The position numbers were made by a program, and so were the translations under genes. From contig CM037463.1 in the NCBI GenBank assembly GCA_021014325.1, forward strand, positions 20,902,026 to 20,966,025: a stretch of DNA of 64,000 nucleotides, written 5' to 3'. This stretch comes from Plazaster borealis (Eukaryota; Echinodermata; Asteroidea; Forcipulatida; Labidiasteridae). A model generated the notes under the pieces. That model was not told the origin of the DNA, ran no database searches, and was given only the letters and a program-made list of their open reading frames with translations. Below, piece by piece: positions 1 through 13,400 of this stretch. Each line of letters starts with the position of its first letter. Position 1 is the stretch's first letter.

Positions 1-2690
1 AGTCTTGATCTATCACATGCTCAATTATGAACATCATAGCTTTCATATTCAATGAGATACAGCAAATAGCAAATGATCATTTTTCAACTTTAAAAACCCT
101 GTAATTCAACACCTGATGATGTCATAATGCCAAGTTTCAAGTTTCAATTTTTTTTTTTGAGTTCTGTTGGTGAGAAGAGTTCCCCGGAAGAAGAAGATGA
201 AGAAGAAAAAAAGCAAACAAAAACAGAACAAAAACAAGAGGTGTTCGTGCTTGTATTGCACGAACACCTAATAAGTAAAAAAAAAACCCGAACAAAAACA
301 AAGAGTTGTTCGGGCCGAATGCCCAAAGACCTAACTAGAGATTCAGAGTTTGTCACACCACAAACTCAAGTTGTTCGGTTCCGGTGGTGGGGGAATGAGC
401 GCCATTTAGTCAAAAGCGCCATTTAAATGAAAATCATAGCATCAAGTCTCCGCTGTAAGAAAACCAGTAAAAAATACCCAGGCGTTGAAGGTAAACGGGA
501 TTTTAAAAAGCGTTCAACATTGAACGCCGTCTTCTCCGATTGTTACTTTTCACTGGGATCTACGTGTAAGTCGCCTTGACAACGAAAGTAAGCATTCGTG
601 ACTTGTCGCATGATTGCTTGCAATAGTTACCTGTCTCATACAATGCTACATAGAACTTCGGAGATAGACACTATTGTGTACATCCATTGCATTCATTTGC
701 AAATTTGATATTTTAAAAGTTATAGGTCAGTAATTGTCGCATGACTGCTTGCATCCAGAAAGCACAATTTAAACGCTACATAAAACTTTGGAGTCTATAG
801 GCACTATTTGTACATTTAACCAGTACATACATTTGTACATTTGATAGTTTCACAGTACATTGACAAAATGTGTCCTGAAAGTAAAAACCCATGCCTTGTT
901 GAAGAACTGCTTGCATTGGTTTATTGTATGATACATAATGACATGAATATAATTAGCAAATCTTGAGACCACCGTATCTCGAAAAGTATAAGTCCGATCA
1001 ACTGTTTTCGATTGTGTACTTGTGGGATACTGTAGATGTGTTTATTAGGCTAAAACATTGTGCGACGTCATCATGATGTCACCAGTTCCCAACGTAAAGT
1101 CAATAGATTTCGCTCGCCACAATTCCTGTCCTATGGCCTGTGTGGTAAAAAGAAAAAACTCCATAAAATTGTGCGGCGCGGTATGCTACTTTTTGTGTTC
1201 TCTGATGTTATAATGTAAGGAATTATGAAGTCACCACCTATAAGAGCACGCTCTATCAATCGTCTAATTTTCAAAATTTAAAAAAAAATTAGTTTAATTT
1301 TGATGAAAGCAACCATCGATAAAGATTTTCTACAACTGCACCTTTAAGGTGACGTCATGTGACACTTGATGACGTCATCGAGATTTGACGTCAAATTGTA
1401 GATGTAACACATCCCGGTTTAAATAAATGCAATGTTTAAGCTTGATCGCGCACATCTTGTGTGTATTATATATTTTGTAAAACTGCACCTTTAAGGCCTC
1501 GTCATATGACAGTAGACACCTAATGACATCACTAGAACAGGACGCTAATATGATGTCATGATGACGTCAATTAAAAAAAAAGAATTTGGATTAGGGCATG
1601 TTCCGTTAGCAATTTCTGACTTAAAGGGGCAAAAAATGAAAAAATCATAACAAATTATGTGATAACGTCATCATTACGTCATTTTAAAATTTACAGTGAC
1701 TTACCAATATCTAACAACCTACTAAGTTTCAACATGATCGCACTAATACTTCGGGAGATATACGACTTCAAAAAGTGCACCTTTAATGCCGCGTCACGTG
1801 ACCCCCGATGACGTCATTGATCTGAAACTTCACACACATGATGACTACCTGACCATTAACATATGTGTAAATTTTGAAGTGATTGCACAAAACTTCACTA
1901 CACACATCTTCAAAAAGTCCATTTTGAACAGTTTTCAACCTGCCGCTAGAGGGCGCTCTTGTGTATCGTGACGTCATCGGTATTTTTTTTTAACTGCACG
2001 CCCTTGCCGGACACTAACATTGTTGATGAAAGCATTTTCATAACATTTAGCACTTTTGAATTACAAGGCACCTCCGGTTTCGACCGGAAGTAGAGCTCAT
2101 GTGAGGTCACGCACACTGAATAAAATGAAGACCTAATTTATCCCTACCCAATCCCGCAAACAAAAACCTACGGTCTCTTGTGGCTGATTTGATTTAGATT
2201 TTCAAATATTTAAAATAGAAACCTTTAAGATGACGTCACGTGACAGGTGATGACGTCATCATTAAATGATTAAACTTTGATTTACTGTATTTCAACACTT
2301 GATGACGTCATCATGACGTCACAACGACTTGATTGAGGTTTTATCAAGGTCCTAACATGGTGTAAATTTGAAGTTGATCTGATAAACAGAAGTTAATGTT
2401 TTTGCCGGGAAAGTGTTTTTTGAAGAATTACACCAAGGCAAACTTTGACCTTTCGTTACGACCGGAAGGCAAGGTCATGTGAATTTGGCGTTAACTTTTT
2501 AAATGTTGCCCGTGTCTTGAACTATCATATGCCCAAATATGAATACCGTAGCTCAAATATTTAGAGACATACAGGCATTGGCATATGGTCACTTTTTGAC
2601 CTTAAATGGCTTGTAATTTGACACCTGATGACCTTACACAGCTTCTGCTATATAGTTATGTTCTAACTTCACATGAAGTTTCAAGTTGAT
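1..2690. repeat. Diverged repeat block rich in TGACGTCA palindromes
   Basis: No gene seen. Units recur around the phrases ACTGCACCTTTAAGG, GTGACGTCATGTGAC and GATGACGTCATC. The first 1000 bp resemble 59280-60190 (shared GACTGCTTGC, AACTTCGGAG and CTTGAGACCACC phrases). A Lys/Glu-rich frame at 127-426 is a product of simple sequence and is not called as a gene. Confidence 0.6.
180..420 (+). repeat. CCCGAAC/GTTCGGGC hairpin repeat, copy 1
   Basis: Contains CCCGAACAAAAACAAAGAG followed by TTGTTCGGGC, repeated at 2785-2885. The inverted CCCGAAC...GTTCGGGC arms suggest a small palindromic repeat. Confidence 0.5.
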
Positions 2691-2784
2691 CAAAGGTTCG
2701 CAAGGATGCGTTTGCTTGCGGACAAAGCTGGGGGAGAAAAATAAGCAAAACTAAAAAAAAAAGAAAAAAGAAATAACAAAAACA

Positions 2785-2885
2785 ATGAGTTGTTCGGGCT
2801 ATATGCCCGAACACCTAACGAAAAAACAAAAAACCCGAACAAAAACAAAGAGTTGTTCGGGCGGAATGCCCTAACACCTAATACA
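2785..2885 (+). repeat. CCCGAAC/GTTCGGGC hairpin repeat, copy 2 (two tandem units)
   Basis: Two units of GAGTTGTTCGGGC...GCCC, each followed by an A-rich CCCGAACAAAAACAAAG stretch, same family as 180-420. Confidence 0.5.
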
Positions 2886-4033
2886 GTCTCCGTTCGAGTT
2901 TTTTCTCGTTTTCGATATGTGCGAGACTTGCACAGTCTACTGCCGTGTCGTGGTCGAGATTGACGTATGGAGGCCGAATGGTCAAGCGCACTGGACCCCA
3001 AAACCCTGGTGTTTTTGATCAGCAGAGAGTGGGGTCGAGTCCCGGTCTTGACACTTGTGTCCTTAAAGGGACACACCGGCTGAATTGGGCTATTTGGGCT
3101 ACAAAATAGACTAAAATATGACTTCAACGGTCTTCCAGGAATGAAGAAGAACAGTCCATAAAAAAATCATCAAATTTAGCCGTTTTTGAGCATTTTTAAA
3201 CAAAAACGAAGGTCGCGTGATAGTTCGAACCACAAACTGGTTCAAATAATCACGTGACCTTCGGAGTTAGTTTTACTTCCAGCCGTATGAACAATAATTA
3301 CTGCACCGAATTAAACTCTGTTTTTTAACAAGAATTCATGAATATTTGACACACAAAAATAGGTATTCAAATTATGGATACAAGTTGCAAATAATACAAT
3401 AAAAAATCGAACGTAAGATTTTATTTCAGAGAGTCCGAGCAACGGAAGCGTGTATTAAAGTGCACAGCGTGGGGACTTGCTACACGCAACACAGGGGCAG
3501 TCGTGTAGCTGGCGAGCAGAGTATCTCGGCGGTGCTAGCGCGACAGAAACCCGCTAGCCAACAGTTAGCTGTACCTGGAAGCTCATGAACATGTTGAAGG
3601 GGGAAGGGAGCCAGACCACCAACTATACGTTGTTGTTAATACGGGTTTGCTATATAGTCGGTACACCTCGCTGATCGAATCCGTTGTTTCAAAATCGCAA
3701 CTTTTCAATGCTCTGTGTACGTTCCTTGACCCGATTTGTACCAAATTTCTGGTTATTAAATAAGATTTATGTCAACACATAGGAATACCACTTTTATATT
3801 GACGGTGCAATAGTTTAAACAATATTTGTGACAAACAATTCCAAAAAACGCCCCCCCAAACCCCCCCCCCCCCACAAACCCCCCCCCCCAAAAAAAAAAA
3901 AAAAAAACCCGGAGCCTGAAGGGACAAGTGAAAAAGAAATTAAAATTAAAAGGTAGACAAAAATACCTCACTCGAAATTTCTATTGCATCCCTCGACACA
4001 CAAAATTCCAACAAAATCATTTCGTTTCCTTAA

Positions 4034-4401
4034 AGGCATCGTACACGTTTAGTAATTGTCAAAGACCAGTGTTCTCATTTGGTGTATCCCAACATATGCA
4101 TAAAACAACAAGCCTGTGAAAATTTGGGCTCAATTGGTCATCGAAGTTGCAAGAAAATGATGAAAGAAAAAACACTCTTGTTGTACAAATTTGTGTGCTT
4201 TCAGATAGGAATAAAAGGCTTCTAGCTAGAAGTCTTTTATTATTTTAGTGAGAAATTACCTCTTTCTCAAAACCTACGTTACTTCAGAGGGAGTCGTTTC
4301 TCACCATGTTTTATACTATCAACAGCTCTCTGTTGCTCGTTACCAAGTCAGATTTTATGTTAATATATATTTTGAGTAAATACCTAACGTGTACGATACC
4401 T
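4034..4401 (+). mobile_element. MITE family A, copy 1 (inside the 2.26-kb element)
   Basis: 368 bp bounded by TTAA on both sides (4030-4033, 4402-4405). Termini are AGGCATCGTACACGTTTAGT and the inverted CGTGTACGATACCT. The middle carries a short palindrome, here decayed from the consensus AACTTCTTGCAAGAAGTT seen in other copies. No coding capacity. Confidence 0.85.
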
Positions 4402-4504
4402 TTAAAATATTATTTAATTCGATGAAAATATAATTTTGTCTCACAAAATATTATTTTTCATTTTGTGAACGCAGTGTGTTTTTCTAGGTAACAAAATAGA
4501 TTAT

Positions 4505-4885
4505 TTCTTTTAAAATAGGTTCACGTTCCCTTCAACACGCTTTCTTTCCCCCGTAATACGATTAAGTTCCCCAGAAATACGCTTACGTTCCCTGAAGATA
4601 CGCATTCATTTCCTCAAAATAGGATTTTGTTCGCACGAAATATACTTTAGTTAGCTCGAAAGGAGATTTCGTTCCCTAAAAAAAAAGCTTTCGTTTCCTC
4701 GAAATACGACTTTGAATTTTTTGTCCGAAATATACTTTAATTTACCCGAAGTATGCTTTCGCTCCCTAAAAGTACGCGTTCGTTCTCTCGCAATGAGATT
4801 TTGTTCCCCAGAATTCCTCTTTCGTTCCCTCAAGATAGCTAATTTTGTTCCCTCAAGATAACTTTCGTTCCCCTGAAATCCAATC
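4505..4885. repeat. Degenerate minisatellite of about 20-25 bp units (CGTTCCCTCGAAATACG-like)
   Basis: Repeated variants of TTCGTTCCCTCAAGATA and similar follow one another. The next 120 bp hold a smaller GGGGCGACTTTGCTRG-like repeat. Both lie inside the 2.26-kb element and may be part of its normal structure. Confidence 0.6.
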
Positions 4886-5640
4886 ATACCAATTTGTTAC
4901 ATTCCTTTGTGAGGGGCGACTCTGAGAGGGAACGAGTTTGTATGTGAAGGGGCGACTTTGCTAGGGGCAACTTCGTAGTTGGCGACTTTGCTGGGGGCGA
5001 GTTGACCGGTTTCCATGTCCGTTGTTTATACACACTTTCAGATGGATAACGTGGACTGGATCCTCATGCCTTGTAGTAAAACACTTACACAAACAGAGCA
5101 CCAGTCTACTTGCAACATTGCATATAGCATGTAGCCCGTAAATTTGACACTTGCAACGGCTGGTAAAGCGTATACGATGACCTTTGACCGCTTTTGCTTT
5201 TGTCGGTCATTTCTCGTTAATAACGTGATATTTTTGTAAAAAAAAATAAATAAAAACCATCAAGAAATAATTATCTTTGTTTCTACATGACTAAATTACG
5301 TAAACAGGTAACCGGTGTGTCCCTTTAAGCAAGACACCTAACTATTATTGCTGCGTCCTTCGGATTGGACGTAAAGCCGTTGGTCCCGTGTTGTGTTATG
5401 CACGTAAAAGAACCTAGTCACACTTATCGTTATGGAGAAGGCGTTTGCTCCGGTGTTTCTGACAGTGGCTGCTAAGTGCGCTGCAGCACCTTGTAAACCA
5501 TTATAAGGTGCTACATAAATCGGTCCAATAATGCACAAACTGTACAAATGTATCTTAAAAACGCTTGTTCCAGCGCCTTGAGTACATTCTTGGTACGTGC
5601 GCTATATAAGACCCCGGTATTATTCTTGTAACCCACCCAT

Positions 5641-7169
5641 CCCAGTGCTGTGTGTGGTTGATTGATAATGCCCTACATCACAACCGAATCTACTCAATCC
5701 ATGCTCCAAAAGGGGGCCAGGTACACTAACCCAGAATCATAAGCATCTGTGCTTGGCCCAGATGTATGAAGCTGTTACGCACGAAATTTAGCTTGTAACA
5801 TTTGGTTTTTAGGCCGAGCAAGATCTAACAGAGCTAGCCATAATCTGTGCATAGTATGTCGCAGGAAGATTATTCCAAATATCGGTGTTGGTACGAGGGG
5901 ATAAATGACGATACTTTGAGCAATGATAGCCAGGAGTTTCTGGGACTGCTGGTAGTTGATTGTTGGAGATCCTGTACATCACTGTTTAGACAAAGCAAAA
6001 TTACATTGTATAGTCTCCGTTTGTTCGTGGTAATATTGATAAGAATAGACGACAAAGGAATAGAAAACTTTCCCTTACCCCACCCCCCCCCCAAAAAAAA
6101 GCGCAGATAAACGACCGTTTACCAACACTTTTCGACTAAATTAAAAAATAATGTTATGAACCGATGCAAGATGACCCTGCTTGATAATCCTTATTCATAT
6201 TACGTTCCTATTGAAATAATAAATCAAGAAGTAATTACTATAATGCCAGATGCATTCACAAATCTAATATGTAAGCGATTATTATGTATTTGTACTGAAG
6301 CAAGGTGTCAAAACACAGTGAGGGATGGTTGACAATCGTTTCTGAGCGGAACACCAACCAAACCATATCCGCCGTATTTTTGTTTGCGTTTCCGGCCGGC
6401 CTCGGAAAGGCAATCGATGAGACTTAAGACAACAACAACGTCTTCTCGTCAGACCGTAGTAGTATCAACCCCTTCCCCCAATCAGTTTTTACTCCTGCAT
6501 CTGTTTAAACATTCGGTCTACCTCGTTTTCAGCTTCACGGCCGGCGCGCATGTCTGACCAATCACGGACCTCCTAAATAAATACGTCACATGTTTCAATT
6601 ACGGGCTTGGACGAGTTTTGTCAGGACGTGTTTTACAGCAGAGTGGTTGCTGATGGGTTGTTGGCTGGTACCTTGGAGGGAGTGAGGTGGAAAAGCGTAA
6701 GCAGCTCAGGCGCGTGGTTTTGTGTCATTGTCGAGCTCGTCGTCAGCTGATAACGAGTGCTCATGTTTGGCGCGTCCAGGAAAGTTTACTAAAAAACAAA
6801 CGTCTCTGTTTTGATGATTTGCAGCGCTATAGTCAAGATTGGATAAATTAATCAGATGTGTCTGAAGTTGTGTTTGTTGAAATGATGGCGTCAGCTTCAG
6901 GAAGCGAACTGTGAAACCGCACTGAATGTCCGCACTTACGACTTGAGGGGCAACTATGCAGGACGAGTTTTTCCAGGCGATGACATTGGAGCTCGAACGA
7001 TTTAGTGCTCGACTGGTATGACATTTTGTTCTATAGTGCAAGGTCTTATTTTATGTAAATTGAACCCCCTGTATTGCGACTCCAATTACCGACTCCACAA
7101 TTTCCAGTCACGAGACGACATCAACGTCTTTGAAATATTATTGCCCTGAGGAAAAGAAAAACAAACAAT
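5641..7169. other. GAD 5' flanking region
   Basis: No coding exon recognised. The first 250 bp (5641-5850) look like the tail of the repeat to the left. From about 6350 the sequence becomes less AT-rich and less repetitive, so the GAD promoter and 5' UTR probably lie here. I see no convincing TATA box and cannot place a transcription start. Confidence 0.4.
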
Positions 7170-7464
7170 ATGCTCAGCGATTCCAATCTCATCGAGACGG
7201 TATCGGAGGAAGTAGAGCTGCTCCAGTCAGAGAACTGTGGAAATCAGGAGAACGAACCCATCCCCAACAATGACAGTAACAACCCGAACCAGTTGGTTAA
7301 GAATGCCACCTCCAATGTAACGGTGCCGAGGCGGCGTCTTGTTGGCGACCGGCCGAGACTGGTCGATCGTACCGTCAGTGAGGGCCAACTCCTCGTACCA
7401 AAGAAGAGCAACGCACCCCAAGATGAGGAAGATCGCCCGGACTTTTATGAATTCCGCGCCAAAG
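7170..7464 (+). CDS. GAD: GAD exon 1 (start codon, variable N-terminus)
   Basis: Residues 1-98 plus one base. The ATG at 7170 opens a frame running to the donor AAAG|gttggt, which splices in phase 1 to exon 2 to give [10 protein letters not shown]. The segment is acidic and Asn/Ser-rich with one cysteine (C23), as expected of the poorly conserved GAD N-terminus. I chose this ATG because it is the only in-frame Met seen before the conserved core. Non-coding upstream exons are possible and would not be visible to me. Confidence 0.85.
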
Positions 7465-10400
7465 GTTGGTTTGAAATAGTTTTCTGTTTTCCGGTTTTCC
7501 GTTGTAAATTCTATTGGGTTCTTGTTTGCGAGGATCCGCGAAACAATGAAAAGTAAAAAATACTTGTTTCAAGAGTAACTTAAAGGATCTGTATACGTTT
7601 GGTAATGACTCTGAAAGTTAATGGCAACAAAAACTTACTTAGTAAAAAGTACAGCAGCTTTGGGTATAGTAGATTTAGTATGAGAAACTTTTCACTGCAG
7701 TTATGGAAAAATATATCACTTTTCATCCCCCATAATTTGAATCTGAGAAGCGTTACTGACAGTAACGTTTCTCGTATTGTGTATTCCAATTGCAAATTTT
7801 TCTTCCTGCGTGCACATAACCACTCCAGATTTTCGGCAATATCTCAAAAACGCTACCACCCTTTGAAATGAAATTTTCACAGGTGAATTGTTTTGGTACA
7901 TATCTACAACTATGATTGAAACAAACAGTGGGTTCCAATTACCAAACGTATACAATCCCTTTAAGACAAATACATACAAATTGCCTGTTTATTTTTCACA
8001 AATTTTTCATTTGGATTTTCTAAAATCACAGCACCACGTAGAATTGAAACAAAATCTTCTGAACTTTTGGTTTCAGACCAAAGTGTAGCTACATGAAAAT
8101 GTGTTTTACGGTGTGTAAGTGTGGGTAGGTATACACATTCAAACCGGGGACCTATAACAAAAGAGGACAAAAGGTTTCCCGGTTGAGAAAGGTCCCCAGT
8201 TGAAGAGCGTGTACAAAACCAACGGGAGCTGTTGCTAAAAAGTTTAGTAGTAAAAACAAAAGAGGGACAGTATTGCAGGTGTTTACACGGCTGTGTAAGT
8301 TTGTAGTGACATTCAAACCGAGGATTTATAACAAAAGGGACATTAGGTCCACGATGGCTATCAGAAAGGAAAGCAATGAGGTCGATATTAATTTGTCAGG
8401 ACAAAGAGTTGAACAAAGGAGGGTCCACGAGTGGAGGTCATGACGCATGGGGTGTGTTTTTTTTGGGGGGGGGGGGGTCGAGGGGGGGGGCTGGTGGTGG
8501 TTGAGAGACGTATTCCCCTACATCCTGGCCTCCCGTTTACATAGCAAACGGACTTCATTAAAAACCTTATGACAACTCGGTTGAATAAATTGACGCAACA
8601 CAGTGTGAGTTTCATCGCCCTATATCTGGTTATTCCCCCTTGTAGCGTGCTTCGCAAGGCCTCGCCTGCTAATTCTGCCCCGTGTGCTTGACGGAGCAGA
8701 GTCATTTGGGGCTGTGACCCGTGCATTTGGCTCGTTGGTCACTTTCTCTGCTTGAAATCATTCTCCGAGACCGGAGACCCCAAACATTGGCTTTCGTAGA
8801 TGATCCCAATTTGAGAAATAATTTAAAAGAAAAGTGCATCATTATTTCATTATAAGAATAAAACCAATTTGCATAAATCAATTCTCAATGTGAAATTTTC
8901 ATCGAGTTCGGATGTCGCATTTTAATGATGACTCCGAAGACCGAATTATTCTTGTGTGAGGAATTTTGTGCACTTTCTTCTGAGGCTTTATTTCAATTGT
9001 GGCAATCGAAATAAGCGAATCTGATATGTGTTGCATTGAAACGATAGCTCCACGGCTCTGACAGTATTTCAGACGGAAACTTGTATAAGAACTTTCTTAA
9101 TCAGTCAGCTTTCAGATTAACCCATTTTTTTTTTGGGGGGGGGGATAAATACTAATCCTGTCATTTTGCCTTAAAGGGTCTGTATACCTTTAGTAAAGAA
9201 TCTGAAAATGAATGGCAATATAAACTTACTTGGTAAGAAGTACAACAGCTTTGGATAGTATAACGCATTTTGAAGTGCTGCGGTTATAGAAAAAGATATC
9301 CCCTTTTAACCACTAAAAACTTGAATCTGAGAAGTGTTACTTCAGTAACGCTTCTCAGATTGTGTATTCCAATTGCAGATTATTCTTCCTGCGTGGACAT
9401 AACCGCTCCAGATTTTCGGCAATATCTCAAAAACGCTACCACCTTTTGAAATGAAATTTTCACAGGTTAGTTTTATGGTATATATCTACAACCATGTAGG
9501 ATTGAAACAAACAGTTGGTTCCAATTACCGAATGTATACAATCCCTTAAAGGGTAGAAAATGTGGGAATGTCACTGAAATAGATGTTGAGGTTTCCAAGG
9601 AGTGGCATAAGACCTTATACGTTTTTAAATGGATGTATGAACACGTGGGGCGTTTTTTCTTTCGTCTGGATTGACAATGGATTACAAAAAAAAGATCGGA
9701 TCAGGAAACAAAGGGTGACAACATTACCAAAGGCAGCTCGGTGTATCGTGCACACACTGTACTTTCCCGAATATTGTCAATCAAATGCTAAGTCATGGAT
9801 GTCGAATTAAAACAAGTCCTTGTAATACGAAACCAGAAAACTAGTTTTATGACGAATAGATTCCAAAAGCTATAAACGTTTTGGAAAACCCCCCAGGATG
9901 ATACAAAGAGCCCGATAATGTATCTAGCTTATTCATTTCTCTAAACCTGCAAAATCTGGGGTGTTAAAATTGACACCATGCTGGGTGTTGCCATATAGAT
10001 ACAAAAAATACAAAAATCAACATTTACACCATAGGGTGTTAAAATAACACTCATTTCTGCCAACACAATTGGCATCTATATGTGACAACACCCATGGTGT
10101 CGATTCTAACACCCAAGCTTTTGCAGTGAAGGACGATCTTGGGAAAGTTGAAGACTGACCACTCATGAGAAAAAGGACCCTTTTTCTATAAAACCACAAC
10201 GTACAACTGCAGAGATTATTTTGATGAAAAGCCAACAGAGAACCATAAACTAAAATGTTCGATTTCAATGCTCAACTCAATTTTCCATCTTCCCGCCATT
10301 TCATTTTTTCCCGCCCTATTTTTTGCAGACAACGTTATGAAAACATATTGGTTGCACCAGACCTTCATGAGTTGGTGGGCCTTGCGTAGCACCCCCTTCG

Positions 10401-13400
10401 CCGCAGGTAGGATTACATCAACATTTATCACAATTGGCTGAAACAAAACAAAACTGACAAGTTTTTCCTATATGGATTAATTGACGCAGCATTATGTCTA
10501 TAGCAATCTATGTACAAAAAAAGAAGAAGAGTTTTGCAAAGGATGGCCAGAAAAATCCAGTCTAGTTTGTCAAATTACAGACTGAAAGTGCATGGCGATA
10601 TTTAGATAAACCTGAGTAGTATATTTACATTCATATCATGTATGCATTGGCTGGTCAGAATGTACTCCGTGCCGCTGGGTACAAGCGCCTGTAACAACCC
10701 AACTCCAATGCAGAGTAATTCGATTCTAAATCATAACTACTTATAATTATTTGTACAACTGCAGTCGTGCCCCTCGCGGGCCGAGTGTAATCTCCATCGA
10801 TTCTCTCTTATGAAAATGTTTTGCAGGTTTAATGAAGTGCGTTCGGCAACCCGCAGCTGCCCGTTTATGCGATTCGATATTTGTACCAAGTGAATGGGTT
10901 TGGGACCGGCAACTTGTCGCCGTTTTTTTTACTCACAAAAAAATACGATTCTTCCCCTCCCCCGCGCTACCTTAAGGAAGATTATTTATGATTCAGAAAT
11001 CACGGGGTGATTTGAAACTCTCCTGTGCTTTGGTGTGACTTAATGGTTTTGTATTTCAATTAACATGTGTATTGGTTGGGTTGAGACAGTACACTGCAAA
11101 AACTGTGGTGTTAGTCACTTACAGAGACCAACAAAAAGAATCAATATCTACAACATAGGGTGTTAAAATACCACTAATTTCTGCCAACACAATTACAGTG
11201 GTGTTATTCTAACACCCTTTGGTGTGAATTTTGATTCTCTCTTGGGTATCTACAATGTGACAACACCCATGGTGTCAATTTCAACACCCCGGTTATTGCA
11301 GCGTATGAACACAGGTCCCCACGGTGTCATTCTAAAGAGAGGGATGCTCCACAAGGGATCCTGTGTACAAAGTCTATGGGAGGATGTTTCAAGTACTAAA
11401 GGAAAGGAAGAAACGAAGTCTACACAGGGATCCAAAAAATGGGAATGAAGTGTCAAGAAACGATCCAAAACCGTAGTGTTGTTGCGATGCACATAAATAT
11501 TGAAATTATCCCAGATTGTACCATGTAGTGTAACCAAACTTTCATTTTTCTTTAAAGGGTCTGTATACGTTTGGTAATGACTTTGAAAATATGGCAATAA
11601 AACCTTACGTGGTGAGAAGTACAGCAGCTTTGGAGAGTACAATGCATTTTGAGAAAATTTTCACTAAGAAGTACGGTACTGTGGTTATGGAAAAAGATAT
11701 CACTCTTTATCTCCAAAGATATGAATCTTAGAAGCGTTACTGATAGTAACGTTTCTCAGAGTGTGTATTCCAATTGCAGATTATTCTTCCTGCGTGGACA
11801 TAACCGCTCCAGATTTTCGGCAGTATCTCAAAAACGTTACAGACTCTTGAAATGATATTTCACAGGTTTTATGGTATATATCTATAACTATATAGGACTG
11901 AAAAATTATCTAACCAAAAATAGTCAATTACACCAAGAGAGCGCTGAAAGGGGGGCTTGTTTATAAAAATGCAAACGGAAACTACAGTTTTAATTTGCCA
12001 GAAGTGCCTCTAGAAAAAATGGTGCACCCCCTTGTGTCCCCCTAGAAGTTTACCAAAGTTTCGGTGCTGAAAATGGTTTTAATTTCATGGGTTGTCTAAA
12101 ACACATTTCTTCACTTCAGTCGACTTGTGACATAATGCTCCTTTTCGAAAACACTGTTTCTGCTTCAGGCTCTGGCTTTGACTATATCAGTTATTTGAAA
12201 ACGTATATATAACTTCAGGTACGGGTCTTCGAACAGGCTGACGGTGCCGGAGCAGGGGAACCGAGGTCTAGGCCGTGATTTCGAAAATGGCCTTTCAGTG
12301 ATGAGAAAAATACGACCCATAATGAACACGAGACTATCGAGAGAAGATCGTCAGTTTCACGCGCTCATTTTCATCAGGAAAGGATGAACAATTTAATTGT
12401 CTTTCTCCATGATAGTGAAACCGATATGCGGCAGGATCGAAGCTTCTTTGAACTTAATATGTACACAACACTTATCTATGTGGGCATTTCAAAGCGATTT
12501 TTGTAAATAAAAGGGATTCAGTGTTAGTTTCAATGATGAGCCATTTATTTAGAGAATCTTGTAAGTGTTAACAAGACGATGCAGCGCAATCGGCAGCCTA
12601 CCATGTCAGAAACACCGGGCAAACCCTTAAGTGTAAGGGGGTGTTTCACAAAACACACACGGGGCCGATGACTTTACGTCCCACCCCGAAGGACGAAACA
12701 AACGTGTCTTGCAAAGACACATAATGTTACAACCGGGATCCATACATTCTGAATTTGCTCAGATGACCGTGACTTGTTTTTACAGCCACGGCACTCCACA
12801 TTTTGTAGCCTGGCATGTTTTGAGAGGATTTCTAAATAAGTAAACCCATTTCATGTTTATGAATACATTTGAACGTACTTAGGATTCGTTACCAAAATAA
12901 TAATTGGAGTAATTTAAGCGTATCCTTACTAATGTTATCCATTCATCAGTAATGGTAGGCCTACGCCTTTGTCTGTAATACCTTCTGCATAAAGGCACTG
13001 AACACGTTTGGAAATTGTCAAAGACCGTGTTCTCACTTTGTGTATCCCAACATATGCATAAAATAACAAGCCTGTGAAAATTTGGGCTCAATTGGTCATC
13101 GAAGTTGCAAGAAGCAAGAAGATGATGAAAGAAAAAACACACTTGTTGTACAAATGTGTGTGCTTTCAGATAGGAATAAAAACTTCTTGCAAGAAGTTTT
13201 TATTATTTTAGTGAGAAATTACCTCTTTCTCAAAAACTACGTTACTTCAGAGGGAGTCGTTTATCACAATGTTTTATACTATCAACAGCTCTCCGTTGCT
13301 TGTTACCAAGTAAGTTTTTATGCTAATATTTGTTTTGAGTCATTACCAAACGTGTACGATACCTTTAATGTTTGGTGCATACCTTCTGCTTAATGCTTGG

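Larger units (their letters stand above)
3067..5324. mobile_element. 2.26-kb TTAA-flanked element with perfect 13-bp terminal inverted repeats
   Basis: Termini are AGGGACACACCGG (3067-3079) and CCGGTGTGTCCCT (5312-5324), each bordered by TTAA (3063-3066 and 5325-5328). It interrupts a SINE, whose two halves rejoin across one TTAA. No transposase frame is visible, so it looks non-autonomous. Inside are a poly-C/poly-A tract (3846-3906), an A-type MITE and a degenerate minisatellite. TTAA duplication is typical of the piggyBac and Kolobok superfamilies; I cannot choose between them. Confidence 0.8.
2966..5640 (+). repeat. tRNA-headed SINE split by the 2.26-kb element
   Basis: The head at 2966-3055 has a tRNA-like A box (GGCCGAATGGTCAAGCGC) and B box (GGGTCGAGTCCC). 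The body resumes at 5329 with GCAAGACACC, then CCTTCGGATTGGACGTAAAG, and the tail has GCGCTATATAAG, like LINE-derived SINE tails. Antisense copies of the body at about 12545-12730 and 25640-25890 show the uninterrupted junction. Confidence 0.75.

Noticed and set aside
127..426. 99-codon Lys/Glu-rich frame
   Set aside because: Encoded by purine-rich simple sequence and a hairpin repeat also found at 2785; not protein-like.
2690..3127. 145-codon minus-strand frame
   Set aside because: It runs across an A-rich hairpin repeat, a SINE head and the end of a transposon; no family resemblance.
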